The notes under the pieces are model-generated. The model was not told the origin of the DNA and searched no databases. It saw only the letters and a program-made list of their open reading frames with translations. Below, piece after piece: positions 44,194 through 56,726 of a stretch of DNA of 64,000 bases. The stretch comes from Mycobacterium sp. DL99 (GTDB lineage: Bacteria; Actinomycetota; Actinomycetes; Mycobacteriales; Mycobacteriaceae): the NCBI RefSeq assembly GCF_004762045.1, contig NZ_SJOM01000007.1, positions 4,995,706 through 5,059,705 of the forward strand, given 5' to 3'. The stretch's first letter is position 1; each line of letters begins with the position of its first letter. A program made the translations under genes and the position numbers.

Positions 44194-44207
44194 TGCAACA
44201 CGTTCTA
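44194..44207. promoter_or_regulatory. KstR-type operator upstream of epimerase-SDR operon
   Basis: TGCAACACGTTCTA fits TnnAACnnGTTnnA at every fixed position and lies 13 bases before the ATG of the first gene, with the AGGAG ribosome site in between. Confidence 0.72.
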
Positions 44208-44219
44208 GCGAGGAGACCT

Positions 44220-45320
44220 ATGTCCGACGCTGTGTTGGTTACCGGAGCGTTCGGTTTGGTGGGCTCAGCCGTCGTGAAAACGCTGGCCGCCGGCGGGCGC
44301 ACGGTGGTCGCGACCGATCTCGACGTCCCCGCGAACCGCAAGGCCGCCGCCGTGCTCCCGTCATCCGTACAGGTGCGCTGGGCCGATCTGACCGACGCCG
44401 CTGCCGTTGACGCACTCGTGGCTGCGGTCGCACCGGCCGCGATCATCCACCTCGCCGCGATCATCCCGCCGTTCTGCTACATGCGCCGTGGGCTGGCCCG
44501 AAAGGTGAACGTCGAGGCCACCGCGTCGCTGCTGCGGGCCGCCGAGGCCCAACCGACTCCGCCTCGGTTCGTCCAGGCATCGAGCATCGCGGTCTACGGT
44601 GCCCGCAATCCGCACCACATCGACGACGTGTTGACCCCGGACACCCCGACCAACCCATCCGACATCTACGGCGCGCACAAGGTCGAGGCCGAAGCCCTGG
44701 TCCGAGCCTCGAAGCTGGATTGGCTGATCTTGCGTCTCGGTGGGGTCATGAGCTCCGAGTTCAGCCTCGGCATCGACGTTGACCTCATCTCGTTCGAGAG
44801 TGTGCTGCCCGCCGACGGGCGGCTGCAGACCGTGGACGTTCGTGATGTGGCGGCAGCGTTCGTCGCCGCCACCACGGTCCCGACCGAAACCGCCAACCAC
44901 GAGGTGCTGCTGATCGGCGGCGACGCCGAGACGCACCGCCACATCCAGTCCGGAGTCGGTTCGCAAGCAGCTGCCGCGATGGGGATCAGGGGCGGCCTGC
45001 CGATCGGCCGACCCGGCAACCCCGACGATGACGCCGCCTGGTTCGCCACCGACTGGATGGACACCAGCCGGGCGCAGGAAGCGCTCGGGTTCCAGCATCA
45101 CTCCTGGCCGCAACTGCTGGCGGACACCAGGGCGAACGCCGGGTTGAAGCGTTTCCCGATCGGCCTGGCGGCGCCCTTGATTCGCGCCTTCCTGCGGTCC
45201 AAGTCCGCGTACAAGGACTATCCCGGACAGTTGGCCGACCCATGGAACGCCATCGACAAGAAGTGGGGCGACCACCGCCCGGATCGGGCCGACGAGCGCT
45301 CGCGCGAGGAGAAGGAATGA
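44220..45320 (+). CDS. NAD-dependent epimerase/dehydratase (3beta-HSD-like extended SDR)
   Basis: A 366-residue extended SDR with the NAD site TGAFGLVGSA (residues 8-17), the catalytic Tyr/Lys in YGAHK and the substrate segment LRLGGVMSS. AGGAG (44211-44215) supports ATG 44220 rather than the longer frame. First gene of a three-gene operon with two classical SDRs, each joined by a four-base overlap, and preceded by a KstR-type box. A role in oxidising a steroid or related alcohol is inferred from regulation and family. Confidence 0.85.
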   Translation: MSDAVLVTGAFGLVGSAVVKTLAAGGRTVVATDLDVPANRKAAAVLPSSVQVRWADLTDAAAVDALVAAVAPAAIIHLAAIIPPFCYMRRGLARKVNVEATASLLRAAEAQPTPPRFVQASSIAVYGARNPHHIDDVLTPDTPTNPSDIYGAHKVEAEALVRASKLDWLILRLGGVMSSEFSLGIDVDLISFESVLPADGRLQTVDVRDVAAAFVAATTVPTETANHEVLLIGGDAETHRHIQSGVGSQAAAAMGIRGGLPIGRPGNPDDDAAWFATDWMDTSRAQEALGFQHHSWPQLLADTRANAGLKRFPIGLAAPLIRAFLRSKSAYKDYPGQLADPWNAIDKKWGDHRPDRADERSREEKE

Positions 45321-46102
45321 GCAGCGGAATGTCAATGAATCGCGTAGCGATCGTCATCGGCGGGGCCTCGGGGATCGGGTGGGCCAGTGCCCAGGCGCTG
45401 GCCGCCGACGGCTGCCGCATCGTCATCGCCGACCGTGATGCCGACGGCGCAGCGGCCCGGGCTGCCGAGCTCGGCGCACCACACACCAGCTTCTACGTCG
45501 ACGTCACCGACGAGGATGCGGTGCAGAAGTTGTTCACTGAAGTTACCCGCGCCGGTTCTGTTGACATCGTGCTCAACTGCGCGGGGTTCAGCAACGTCGG
45601 ACTGATCACCGATATGCCGGTCGACGACTTCCGCTCGGTCGTCGACGTCTGCCTCAACGGCGGATTCATCGTCGCCAAACACGCCGGCCGGGCCCTGCCC
45701 GAAGGTGGTGCCCTGGTGTTGATTTCATCGCTGAACGGCCGCCAGCCCGCGGCCGGCATGAGCGCCTACTGCGCGGCCAAGGCCGGGTTGTCGATGCTCA
45801 CGCAGGTGGCCGCCCTCGAGATGGGACCGCGTGGCATCCGGGTCAACGCGATCGCGCCGGGATTCGTGAAGACTCCGCTGACCGATCCCGCGGCGATGAT
45901 CCCCGGGGTGGTCGAGGAGTACGTCGAGAACACCGCGCTGGGTCGCAGCGGAACCCCCGAGGACATCGCTGCGGCCGTGGTGTTCCTGTGTTCCCCGCAG
46001 GCGTCCTGGCTGACCGGCGAGGTGCTCGATCTCAACGGGGGCGCGCACCTCAAGCGCTATCCGGACATTCTCGGCCATGTCATGAAGCTGACCCAGGCGT
46101 GA
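45317..46102 (+). CDS. SDR-family oxidoreductase
   Basis: A 261-residue classical SDR. NAD site GGASGIGWA, an acidic residue after strand two (ADRDADG) favouring NAD, NCAG instead of NNAG, and catalytic Ser/Tyr/Lys in ISSLNG and YCAAK. The C-terminus has LNGGAHLKRYPD. It starts in an ATGA overlap with the epimerase-type gene, so the two are coupled. Substrate unknown; likely the same pathway as its operon partners. Confidence 0.89.
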   Translation: MSSGMSMNRVAIVIGGASGIGWASAQALAADGCRIVIADRDADGAAARAAELGAPHTSFYVDVTDEDAVQKLFTEVTRAGSVDIVLNCAGFSNVGLITDMPVDDFRSVVDVCLNGGFIVAKHAGRALPEGGALVLISSLNGRQPAAGMSAYCAAKAGLSMLTQVAALEMGPRGIRVNAIAPGFVKTPLTDPAAMIPGVVEEYVENTALGRSGTPEDIAAAVVFLCSPQASWLTGEVLDLNGGAHLKRYPDILGHVMKLTQA

Positions 46103-46944
46103 GCACGCTCGCCGGTAAGCAGGCGATCGTCACCGGCGCCGGGTCCGGGATCGGCGCAGCGCTGTGCCGCGCGTTGACCGCCGCCGGTGCCGAGGTGCTC
46201 TGCACCGACATTGACGAGGCTGCGGCGGCGCGCACCGCTGCGCCGCTCGGCGCCCGGTCGGCACGCCTCGACGTCACCGACGCGGCCGCCGTGCAGGCCG
46301 CGGTCGACGGCGTCGTGGAACGGGCCGGAAAGCTCGATCTGATGTTCAACAACGCCGGCATCGTCTGGGGCGGTGACACCGAACTGCTCACGCTCGACCA
46401 GTGGAACGCCATCATCGACATCAACGTGCGCGGGGTCGTCCACGGTGTCGCCGCGGCGTATCCGCAGATGATCCGGCAGGGCCACGGCCACATCATCAAC
46501 ACCGCCTCGATGGCCGGGTTGGCCGCCGCGGGTCAGCTCACCAGCTATGTGATGACCAAGCACGCCGTCGTCGGGCTGTCGCTGGCCCTGCGTTCGGAGG
46601 CGGCCGCCCACGGCGTGGGCGTGCTGGCGGTCTGCCCGGCCGCAGTCGAGACTCCGATCCTGGACAAGGGCGCGGTCGGCAGTTTCGTCGGCCGCGACTA
46701 CTTCCTGCAGGGCCAAGGAGTCAAGACCGCCTACGACGCCGATCGGCTCGCCGCCGACGCCTTGCGCGCCATCTCGCGCAATAGAGCCATCCTGGTCAAA
46801 CCCCGTCGCGCCCATGCCTCCTGGCTGATCGCCCGCCTGGCGCCCGGCCTGATGCAACGGCTCTCGATGCGCTTCGTCGCCGCACAACGGGCCGGCCAGG
46901 CCGCCCGCCGCTCGGCTCTGGTCTCCGACGTCACGCTGGAGTGA
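46099..46944 (+). CDS. SDR-family oxidoreductase
   Basis: A 281-residue classical SDR: TGAGSGIGA near residue 12, CTDIDEA (NAD preference), NNAGIVW, catalytic Ser in NTASMAG and Tyr/Lys in YVMTK. The C-terminal extension (RAHASWLIARLAPGLMQRLS) is hydrophobic and basic and may touch the membrane. GTG 46099 overlaps the preceding stop. Last gene of the KstR-boxed operon; an 8-2-8 hairpin follows. Confidence 0.89.
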   Translation: MSTLAGKQAIVTGAGSGIGAALCRALTAAGAEVLCTDIDEAAAARTAAPLGARSARLDVTDAAAVQAAVDGVVERAGKLDLMFNNAGIVWGGDTELLTLDQWNAIIDINVRGVVHGVAAAYPQMIRQGHGHIINTASMAGLAAAGQLTSYVMTKHAVVGLSLALRSEAAAHGVGVLAVCPAAVETPILDKGAVGSFVGRDYFLQGQGVKTAYDADRLAADALRAISRNRAILVKPRRAHASWLIARLAPGLMQRLSMRFVAAQRAGQAARRSALVSDVTLE

Positions 46945-46957
46945 AGTCAATGCCGAC

Positions 46958-46975
46958 CGTCACGCCCGCGTGACG
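46958..46975. terminator. Short perfect hairpin after the SDR operon
   Basis: CGTCACGC and GCGTGACG are exact inverse copies separated by CC. It lies 14 bases after the SDR stop and 33 bases before the AI-2E gene start. It could be a terminator or an operator of the next gene. Confidence 0.4.
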
Positions 46976-47007
46976 ATAGGGTCAGCGCAACGTCGGGAAG
47001 GGATCTG

Positions 47008-48207
47008 ATGAAAGACCAGTTCACCCTCACCCAGAAGCGAGCGCTGGCGGTCTTCACAGTGCTCGCCCTGCTACTCGGGGCCTACTTCCTGCGCAGCTTC
47101 TTCGTCCTGATCGTGATGGCCGCGGTCGGCGCCTACTTGTTCACCCCGCTCTACCAACGGTTTCAGCGCAGATTCGGTACCGGCCTCTCGGCCACGCTGA
47201 CGCTGTTGGTCGCCATACTCATGGTGATCATCCCGGTGTCGCTAGTGGTGTTCATGGCCATCGTCCAGGTCACCCAGCTCGTCAACACGGTCAGCAACTG
47301 GATCGGCAACACCGACCTCAGCACCCTGGGCGACCGGGCCCTGCAACTGGTCAACTCACTGCTGGCACGGGTGCCCTTCCTGGACATCCGCCTCAGCGCA
47401 GATTCATTGCGCGACACCGTAATCAAGCTTTCCCAGCACCTCGGCGAATGGCTGCTGAGCGTCCTGCAGGGGGCAGTCGGCGGCATGGTCGGCGCCATCA
47501 CCTCGTCGATCATCTTCCTGTACGTGTTCATCTCGATGCTGGTCAACAAGGACGAGATGGCCACCCTGATCCGCCGGCTGAATCCGCTGGGTGAGGAGAT
47601 CACCGACCTGTACCTGGCCAAGACCGGCGCCATGGTGAAGGGAACGGTCAAGGGCCAGTTCGTGATCGCGTTCTGCCAGGGCGTGGCCGGGGCGATATCG
47701 ATCTACATCGCGGGCTTCCACGAGGGGTTCTTCGTCTTCGCGATCCTGCTGACCGCGCTGTCGGTCATCCCGCTCGGCGGCGGCATCGTCACCATCCCGT
47801 TCGGCATCGGAATGATGTTCTTCGGCAACATCTTCGGCGGTATTTTCGTGGTGGTGTTCCACCTGCTGGTGGTCACCAACATCGACAATCTGTTGCGTCC
47901 GTGGCTGGTGCCCAAGGCGGCCCGACTCGATCCCGCGCTGATGCTGCTGGCGGTGTTCGCCGGCATCTCGATGTTCGGCTTCTTCGGTCTGGTGATCGGG
48001 CCGGTCCTGATGATCATCATCGTCACCACGGTCAGCGTGTACCTGGCCGTCTACAAGGGCGTCGAGCTCGAAACCGACGAGCCCGACGCGCCCCGCAAGA
48101 AGTTGTGGTCGCGGCGGCAGAAGGGCGCGGCCCCGGCGCCGGAGGCCGACACCGCCGATGCCGCCGACGAATCCCCGTCGGCGGTTACGCCACCAGACGT
48201 TCCGTAA
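47008..48207 (+). CDS. AI-2E family transporter (Rv1101c homologue)
   Basis: A 399-residue inner-membrane protein with about eight helices, two near the N-terminus, two around 65-90, then a soluble stretch and four or more towards residue 350, as in the AI-2E/PerM family. Conserved pieces: FHEGFFVFAILLTALSVIPL (in parts), NIDNLLRPWLV and FGLVIGPVLMI. The last ~50 residues are a charged Ala/Pro/Asp tail. Family members export small molecules; the substrate here is unknown. Its 3' end overlaps the convergent hydrolase gene by 23 bases. Matches Rv1101c by order. Confidence 0.88.
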   Translation: MKDQFTLTQKRALAVFTVLALLLGAYFLRSFFVLIVMAAVGAYLFTPLYQRFQRRFGTGLSATLTLLVAILMVIIPVSLVVFMAIVQVTQLVNTVSNWIGNTDLSTLGDRALQLVNSLLARVPFLDIRLSADSLRDTVIKLSQHLGEWLLSVLQGAVGGMVGAITSSIIFLYVFISMLVNKDEMATLIRRLNPLGEEITDLYLAKTGAMVKGTVKGQFVIAFCQGVAGAISIYIAGFHEGFFVFAILLTALSVIPLGGGIVTIPFGIGMMFFGNIFGGIFVVVFHLLVVTNIDNLLRPWLVPKAARLDPALMLLAVFAGISMFGFFGLVIGPVLMIIIVTTVSVYLAVYKGVELETDEPDAPRKKLWSRRQKGAAPAPEADTADAADESPSAVTPPDVP

Positions 48208-48997
48208 GGAACGCCACCACCCGCTTCCGTGCCTCATACGCGGGATGCCCGTCGACCTCGCGCACCTGATCGGTGAGCACCGAATGCGCCGACGCCGGGA
48301 TGCCGTCGGCGTTGCCCTTCTTCGAGTCGATCTCGATGACCTCGAATGCGTCGCCGAGCCGCGCCTTGAGGGTGGCGAACCGCTCCCCTGGTGCCAGCCG
48401 GTCCTGACTGAAGCGCAGCGCCAGTGCGCACAGGCCGTCATTGGCGGCGCGCTGTTCGATGATCTTGAGCTCGGCCTCCGACATGCCCGGATCGCGCTTC
48501 TGCGCCGCGGTCAGGGCCACCGGCACCGACGGCTGGCTCAGCACCGGGGCCAGCACGCTGTCGTCCACCGCGGCGGCAAGTGCGAACCCGCCGGTGAAGC
48601 ACTGCCCGATGACGCCGACGCCCTTACCGGGTGTGTTGGCGTTCAGATCGCGGGCCAGCGCCCGCAGGTAATGCGCGACGGGCCGGTCGGCGTTCGTCGC
48701 GAAGGCGGCGAATTCCTTTGTCACGCAGGCCTTCAGCATGACCGGGATGGCACCCGGACGTACCGCAGCCGCGCCGGGGGTGCCGAACAAAGACGGGGCG
48801 GCCACCGTGAAGCCGTTTTCCACCAGGTGGTTGCCCAGCGCGAGCACCCCGGGATGCAGGCCGGGAATCTCGGGAATCAGGACCACACCGGGGCCTTCGC
48901 CCTTGCGGTACACGTCGTAGGTCTGATCGGCGGCGGTGAATGGGGTGGCGGTCCACCCGGTGAGATCTGCAACTGGCGACGACAACACGGGCTCCAT
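48185..48997 (-). CDS. Dienelactone hydrolase family protein
   Basis: A 270-residue alpha/beta hydrolase of the dienelactone-hydrolase group. The nucleophile is Cys133 in GQCFTGG, the acid Asp is in SQDRLAPGE, and the His in SAHSVL. Members open lactone rings or cleave activated esters. It is inserted between the AI-2E and Rv1100-like genes relative to M. tuberculosis, as far as I recall. 3' end overlaps the AI-2E gene in antisense. Confidence 0.88.
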   Translation of the reverse strand: MEPVLSSPVADLTGWTATPFTAADQTYDVYRKGEGPGVVLIPEIPGLHPGVLALGNHLVENGFTVAAPSLFGTPGAAAVRPGAIPVMLKACVTKEFAAFATNADRPVAHYLRALARDLNANTPGKGVGVIGQCFTGGFALAAAVDDSVLAPVLSQPSVPVALTAAQKRDPGMSEAELKIIEQRAANDGLCALALRFSQDRLAPGERFATLKARLGDAFEVIEIDSKKGNADGIPASAHSVLTDQVREVDGHPAYEARKRVVAFLTERLVA

Positions 48998-49008
48998 CCG
49001 TTAGTGCG

Positions 49009-49647
49009 TCACGGCCTCTTGGTCGGCAGCGGCGACTGCTTCTGCGTCGCACTCGCCAGCGTACGGTACTCATCAGTACCACCGGCGCCTGTGATCGCAA
49101 CCTGTGCCGGTCCGCTCAGCCTCGTCGTCCACACCGGTTCCGGGTCGCTGCTCTCGTAGACCACCCAGGTCACCCCGTCGACATCCTCGGTGCCCGACGC
49201 ATACGAATCCGGCTTGATCGAAGCCACCAGGGCGGCCTCGTCGGCGTTGCTCTGGGTCAGGCTCAGATACTTGCCGTTGGGCGCCAGATAGCCGATACGC
49301 GAGGACACCGCGCGGCCATGCTGGCCGCCGGGCAGCGTCATACCACCGTCGATGCCGTGGCGACTGCCGGAGTTGGGATGCCAGCCCTCGGGCAGCTGAG
49401 GCAGCCGGATCGGAATCTTCAGGGCGTCCGCGTCGGCCTGCAGTGCGGCCGGCGCATCGAATTCCGGAGGCGGACCCGCCCCGGGCCCACCGGCCTGAAA
49501 CGAGCACATACCGAGCATTCCGGCCAGTACGATGCAGGCCACGACCAGCGGAGCCATCGACCAGAACATATCCCGGCCGTCCTGCAACAACCGCGACTTT
49601 TCCGGCTTGGGGACCGGGGTTGGCTCAGACGTCGGCTCGGAGGACAT
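49009..49647 (-). CDS. DUF4245-type membrane-anchored protein (Rv1100 homologue)
   Basis: A 212-residue protein: cytoplasmic Pro/Glu-rich N-terminus, one transmembrane helix (~30-50, MAPLVVACIVLAGMLGMCS), then an extracytoplasmic domain (LPQLPEGWHPNSGSRHGIDG, YLAPNGKYLSLTQS, VDGVTWVVYES). Function unknown. Divergent from glpX, as in M. tuberculosis. Start 49647 is used because the longer frame crosses into the divergent promoter. It begins 12 bases after the hydrolase region ends on the same strand. Confidence 0.82.
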   Translation of the reverse strand: MSSEPTSEPTPVPKPEKSRLLQDGRDMFWSMAPLVVACIVLAGMLGMCSFQAGGPGAGPPPEFDAPAALQADADALKIPIRLPQLPEGWHPNSGSRHGIDGGMTLPGGQHGRAVSSRIGYLAPNGKYLSLTQSNADEAALVASIKPDSYASGTEDVDGVTWVVYESSDPEPVWTTRLSGPAQVAITGAGGTDEYRTLASATQKQSPLPTKRP

Positions 49648-49702
49648 GCTCGTCAGTATCCCAGCTCCCAAACGTTGACCACGTTCTGGGACAATCTGGG
49701 CC

Positions 49703-50731
49703 ATGAGTCCCACGCGGGGAGAAGCCCCGGATCGCAACCTTGCCCTCGAACTCGTCCGGGTGACCGAGGCCGGTGCCATGGCAGCAGGCCGCTGGGTCGG
49801 CCGCGGCGACAAGGAAGGCGGCGACGGGGCCGCTGTCGACGCCATGCGTGAGCTGGTCAACTCGGTATCGATGCGCGGCGTCGTGGTGATCGGCGAGGGC
49901 GAGAAAGACGAAGCACCGATGCTCTTCAACGGTGAAGAGGTCGGCAACGGCGACGGACCGGAGTGCGACTTCGCCGTCGACCCGGTCGACGGCACCACGC
50001 TGATGAGCAAGGGCATGCCCAACGCCATCTCGGTGCTCGCGGTCGCCGAGCGGGGCGCCATGTTCGACCCGTCGGCGGTGTTCTACATGAACAAGATCGC
50101 CGTCGGCCCGGAGTGCGCCGACGCCATCGACATCACCGCCCCGATCGGTGAGAACATCCGGCGGGTGGCCAAGGTGCGTGGAGCGTCGGTGAGCGATCTC
50201 ACCGTGTGCATCCTGGACCGGCCGCGCCATGCCCAGCTGATCGACGATGCCCGCGCCGCCGGTGCCCGCATCCGGCTGATCACCGACGGCGACGTCGCCG
50301 GCGCGATCTCGGCCTGCCGCCCCAACTCGGGTACCGACATCCTGGCCGGCATCGGCGGGACACCCGAGGGCATCATCGCCGCGGCAGCGATCCGCTGCAT
50401 GGGCGGCGCGATCCAGGCGCAGCTGGCCCCGACCGACGACGCCGAACGCCAGAAGGCCATCGACGCGGGCTACGACCTGGACCAGGTCCTGTCGACCGAC
50501 GACCTGGTCGCGGGCGAGAACGTCTTCTTTTGCGCGACCGGCGTCACCGACGGTGACCTGCTCAAGGGCGTGCAGTACTACCCCGGTGGCTGCACCACGC
50601 AGTCCATCGTGATGCGGTCCAAGTCCGGCACCGTCCGGATGATCGAGGCCTACCACCGGCTGACGAAACTCAACGAGTACTCGGCCATCGACTTCACCGG
50701 CGACAAGACCGCCGCCTACCCGCTCCCGTAA
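49703..50731 (+). CDS. glpX: Fructose-1,6-bisphosphatase, class II
   Basis: A 342-residue GlpX enzyme removing the 1-phosphate of fructose 1,6-bisphosphate in gluconeogenesis, essential for growth on fatty acids and sterols. Metal and substrate motifs: [29 protein letters not shown] and [15 protein letters not shown]. Followed after 27 bases by fumarase, suggesting a gluconeogenesis/TCA operon. Matches Rv1099c. Confidence 0.96.
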   Translation: MSPTRGEAPDRNLALELVRVTEAGAMAAGRWVGRGDKEGGDGAAVDAMRELVNSVSMRGVVVIGEGEKDEAPMLFNGEEVGNGDGPECDFAVDPVDGTTLMSKGMPNAISVLAVAERGAMFDPSAVFYMNKIAVGPECADAIDITAPIGENIRRVAKVRGASVSDLTVCILDRPRHAQLIDDARAAGARIRLITDGDVAGAISACRPNSGTDILAGIGGTPEGIIAAAAIRCMGGAIQAQLAPTDDAERQKAIDAGYDLDQVLSTDDLVAGENVFFCATGVTDGDLLKGVQYYPGGCTTQSIVMRSKSGTVRMIEAYHRLTKLNEYSAIDFTGDKTAAYPLP

Positions 50732-50758
50732 CTCCGAAGTCCTCCGAGAAAGGCACGT

Positions 50759-52174
<1,416 letters not shown>

Positions 52175-52195
52175 CCCTCACCTTCTCTGCGCGAG

Positions 52196-52245
52196 CAGAC
52201 GCAAAAGCACCCGATAACCGGCGTTTTCGGGTGCTTTTGCGTCTG
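52196..52245. terminator. Bidirectional intrinsic terminator
   Basis: Arms 52196-52214 and 52227-52245 are 19-base perfect complements with a 12-base loop, ending in T-rich GCTTTTGC. It sits between convergent fum and dosS. The arm begins GCGAGCAGACGCAAAA, shared with the terminator at 2424-2489. Confidence 0.82.
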
Positions 52246-52260
52246 GTCGGCGTATGGCTG

Positions 52261-54463
<2,203 letters not shown>

Positions 54464-54518
54464 AGCCGTGAGGCTATGGCCGCGCAGTTCGCGGCACCAT
54501 GGGCGAAAGCCCTATCCG

Positions 54519-54538
54519 CCAGGGACCAAAGACCCTGG
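54519..54538. promoter_or_regulatory. DosR-like box upstream of PNPOx gene
   Basis: CCAGGGACCAAAGACCCTGG has the GGGAC core and near-palindromic form of the DosR consensus, and sits in the short gap between the dosR stop and the PNPOx start on the minus strand. Confidence 0.55.
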
Positions 54539-54540
54539 CA

Positions 54541-55182
54541 TCACTGGTGATCACGACGATCGAGCGTGGAGGCGAATACCGCGGCCTGCGTGCGGCGTTC
54601 CATGCCCAACTTGGCCAGCAACCGCGACACGTAGTTCTTCACGGTCTTCTCGGCCAGGAACATCCGGGCCGCGATCTGCCGGTTGGTCAGCCCCTCCCCC
54701 AGCAGGTCCAACAGCACTCGCTCCTGCTGCGTCAGCCCGGCCAACGGGTCGGAGCGCTCGGCGTCGCCCCGCAGTTTGGCCATCAGCGCCGTGGCGGCGC
54801 GGTTGTCCAGCAGCGACTTCCCGGCCCCGACGTCCTTGATCGCCTGGGCCAGTTCCATGCCCTTGATGTCTTTGACCACGTAGCCGCTGGCGCCGGCCAG
54901 GATGGCATCCAGCATGGCTTCGTCGGACGTGAACGACGTCAGCATCAGGCAGCGCAGATCAGGCATGCGCGACAGCAGTTCCCGGCACAGCTCGATGCCG
55001 TTGCCGTCAGGCAACCGGACATCGAGCACCGCGACATCGGGCGCCAGCGCAGGCACCCGGGCCAGCGCTTGGGACACCGAGTCGGCCTCGCCGATCACGT
55101 CCAGCTCCGGGTCTGCACTGAGCAGGTCGATCAGCCCGCGGCGAACCACCTCATGGTCATCGACCAGAAAAACTCTGATCAT
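54541..55182 (-). CDS. dosR: DosR/DevR-type response regulator
   Basis: A 213-residue NarL-family regulator. Receiver domain with D8/D9 and phospho-acceptor D54 in VLDVRLPDG, and the conserved Lys in YVVKDIKG. LuxR-type helix-turn-helix near residues 150-205 ([39 protein letters not shown]). It controls the dormancy response and binds DosR boxes such as 56682-56701. Ten bases separate it from the universal stress gene upstream. ATG 55182 (MIRVFLVDD) is the usual family start. Confidence 0.94.
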   Translation of the reverse strand: MIRVFLVDDHEVVRRGLIDLLSADPELDVIGEADSVSQALARVPALAPDVAVLDVRLPDGNGIELCRELLSRMPDLRCLMLTSFTSDEAMLDAILAGASGYVVKDIKGMELAQAIKDVGAGKSLLDNRAATALMAKLRGDAERSDPLAGLTQQERVLLDLLGEGLTNRQIAARMFLAEKTVKNYVSRLLAKLGMERRTQAAVFASTLDRRDHQ

Positions 55183-55192
55183 TCCCCGAGTC

Positions 55193-55642
55193 TCACAACC
55201 GGGGGCGCCGATCGCAAGTGAGCACCGCGCAACCCGAGCGCGCCAACACCGCCTGCAACCCAGCCGAATCCGAGTGGTCGGCACCGAGCACGAGCACCTG
55301 GGCCGACTCCGGATGTACCGCCAGGTATTCCGCAACGCTGTCGTAGCCGTCGATGCTCTGCACATCAAGGTCTGGCGAGCGCTTCAGCGCACGGGTCAGG
55401 CGGCGCTCGAGCTGTGCGGCCGACAGGCGGTCGCGCTCAGCGACGGCGGTCGCGTCGTACATCTCGCGGTGCCGGGCCCCCCAGGTGGTCAGCACCCGCA
55501 ACGGCGCGCCGCGCCGCACGGCTTCGTCGATCGCGGTGTGCAGGGCGTCGTTGCTGGCGGTGCGGCCGTCGGCTTCGACCACGACGGCCGCACCAGCGGT
55601 GGGAGCAGTCGTGGAGGCGGGATCGATCAGGGTGTCGGTCAT
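55193..55642 (-). CDS. Universal stress protein (Rv3134c-like)
   Basis: A 149-residue single-domain USP with [34 protein letters not shown] and a C-terminal half ending [20 protein letters not shown] (parts). The usual ATP-binding GxxGxxG(S) is replaced, as in Rv3134c. Upstream partner of dosR in an operon, a well-known mycobacterial arrangement. 23 bases after the nitroreductase-like gene. Confidence 0.86.
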   Translation of the reverse strand: MTDTLIDPASTTAPTAGAAVVVEADGRTASNDALHTAIDEAVRRGAPLRVLTTWGARHREMYDATAVAERDRLSAAQLERRLTRALKRSPDLDVQSIDGYDSVAEYLAVHPESAQVLVLGADHSDSAGLQAVLARSGCAVLTCDRRPRL

Positions 55643-55665
55643 GGGTCAGCTCCTATTTGGGACGG

Positions 55666-56649
55666 TCAGGATTCGAAGGTCAGGAAGGCCTCGACGGCGC
55701 GGCGCGGAGTCGGCGGTGGCGCGTCGGTGATCGTCGGGGCGATACCGATCCGGACCAGCAGCTGCGGGCAGGCGTCGCGGCCGATCAGGGTGCCGATGAT
55801 GTCGCGGCTGGCGTGCAGCTCGGTCACGTGGCTCACCGGGCAAGTACTCAGGCCCGAGAGCGTGCATTCCAGCAACAGCGCCGAGAGGGCCTCGCCCGCA
55901 TCGAGGGCGTCGGCCCGGCTGTACCCGTCCGTGGACAGCACGACCAGGGTCGCCGAATCGTCGCGGACGTTGGGACGCCGATCGGTGTGTGCGGTGACCG
56001 GGAACGTGCGTGCCACCGCCACACGCTCGCTTTCGGCCGCCGACACCAGCGAGCTCTGCGGGATACCGTCTTCGGTTGCGAACGGTGTTGTCCACCAAGC
56101 AAGTTCAGCGTGGTAGGCGGAGTCGTAGAGGCGAAGCGACTCGGTCAACGCCGCGGCTTCGGCCACCGTTTCGCGCGCGTCCTCGGCCAGCACGTCCAGA
56201 TGCACCGGGCCGTCGGGCAACCGCGCCCGCAGCAACGCTTCGAAGGCATCCCAGTCCGCGTACCCGGTCATCGGCAGGCGGTCGGTGCGCCGCGCCAGGA
56301 TCGCATCGGCCCGCCGGCGGTGGGCGTCGGTGACGAAGTCCATCGGCGAGAACTGAAGCGTCGCCAGATGATCGGGGTCATTGGGGTTGGGAAAGCGGTC
56401 GACAGCGGTGGCCCACCCGGCTGCGGCCATGGCAGCCCGCAGATGGTCCAGCAGCACACCGCAGCTGATGATCGCTTCACGCGAGGACCGGTCGGTTGCG
56501 GTCACCACCCGACTGGGGTCGAGGTGCAGATGCAGACAATCACGTTGAGCCACCAGCCGCCACGGTTGGGTGTTGTGCAGAGAAGGCGCACGCGATGCCA
56601 GCTGCACCGCACGGGTGAGGGTCGCTGTATCGAACATCGTGTCGGGCAT
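55666..56649 (-). CDS. Acg-family nitroreductase-like protein (Rv3131-like)
   Basis: A 327-residue protein of the Acg subgroup, a nitroreductase fold with two half-domains (RAVQLASRAPSLHNTQPWRL, then RSSREAIISCGVLLDHLRAA in parts; later LVVLSTDGYSRADALDAGEA). Acg proteins are DosR-regulated and appear to sequester flavin rather than catalyse. A DosR box lies 32 bases upstream of the ATG, and the gene probably heads an operon with usp and dosR. Confidence 0.9.
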   Translation of the reverse strand: MPDTMFDTATLTRAVQLASRAPSLHNTQPWRLVAQRDCLHLHLDPSRVVTATDRSSREAIISCGVLLDHLRAAMAAAGWATAVDRFPNPNDPDHLATLQFSPMDFVTDAHRRRADAILARRTDRLPMTGYADWDAFEALLRARLPDGPVHLDVLAEDARETVAEAAALTESLRLYDSAYHAELAWWTTPFATEDGIPQSSLVSAAESERVAVARTFPVTAHTDRRPNVRDDSATLVVLSTDGYSRADALDAGEALSALLLECTLSGLSTCPVSHVTELHASRDIIGTLIGRDACPQLLVRIGIAPTITDAPPPTPRRAVEAFLTFES

Positions 56650-56681
56650 GCTTCTAGCCTCGTCGTGCCCGAGCCCGTCGG

Positions 56682-56701
56682 TTAGGGTCTTTGGTCCTCA
56701 A
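56682..56701. promoter_or_regulatory. DosR-like box upstream of Acg-type gene
   Basis: TTAGGGTCTTTGGTCCTCAA matches the 20-base DosR consensus at about 16 positions by eye, 32 bases before the start of the Acg-type gene. Confidence 0.75.
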
Positions 56702-56726
56702 CCCGACGCGATGTGTGTCTCAGTTG

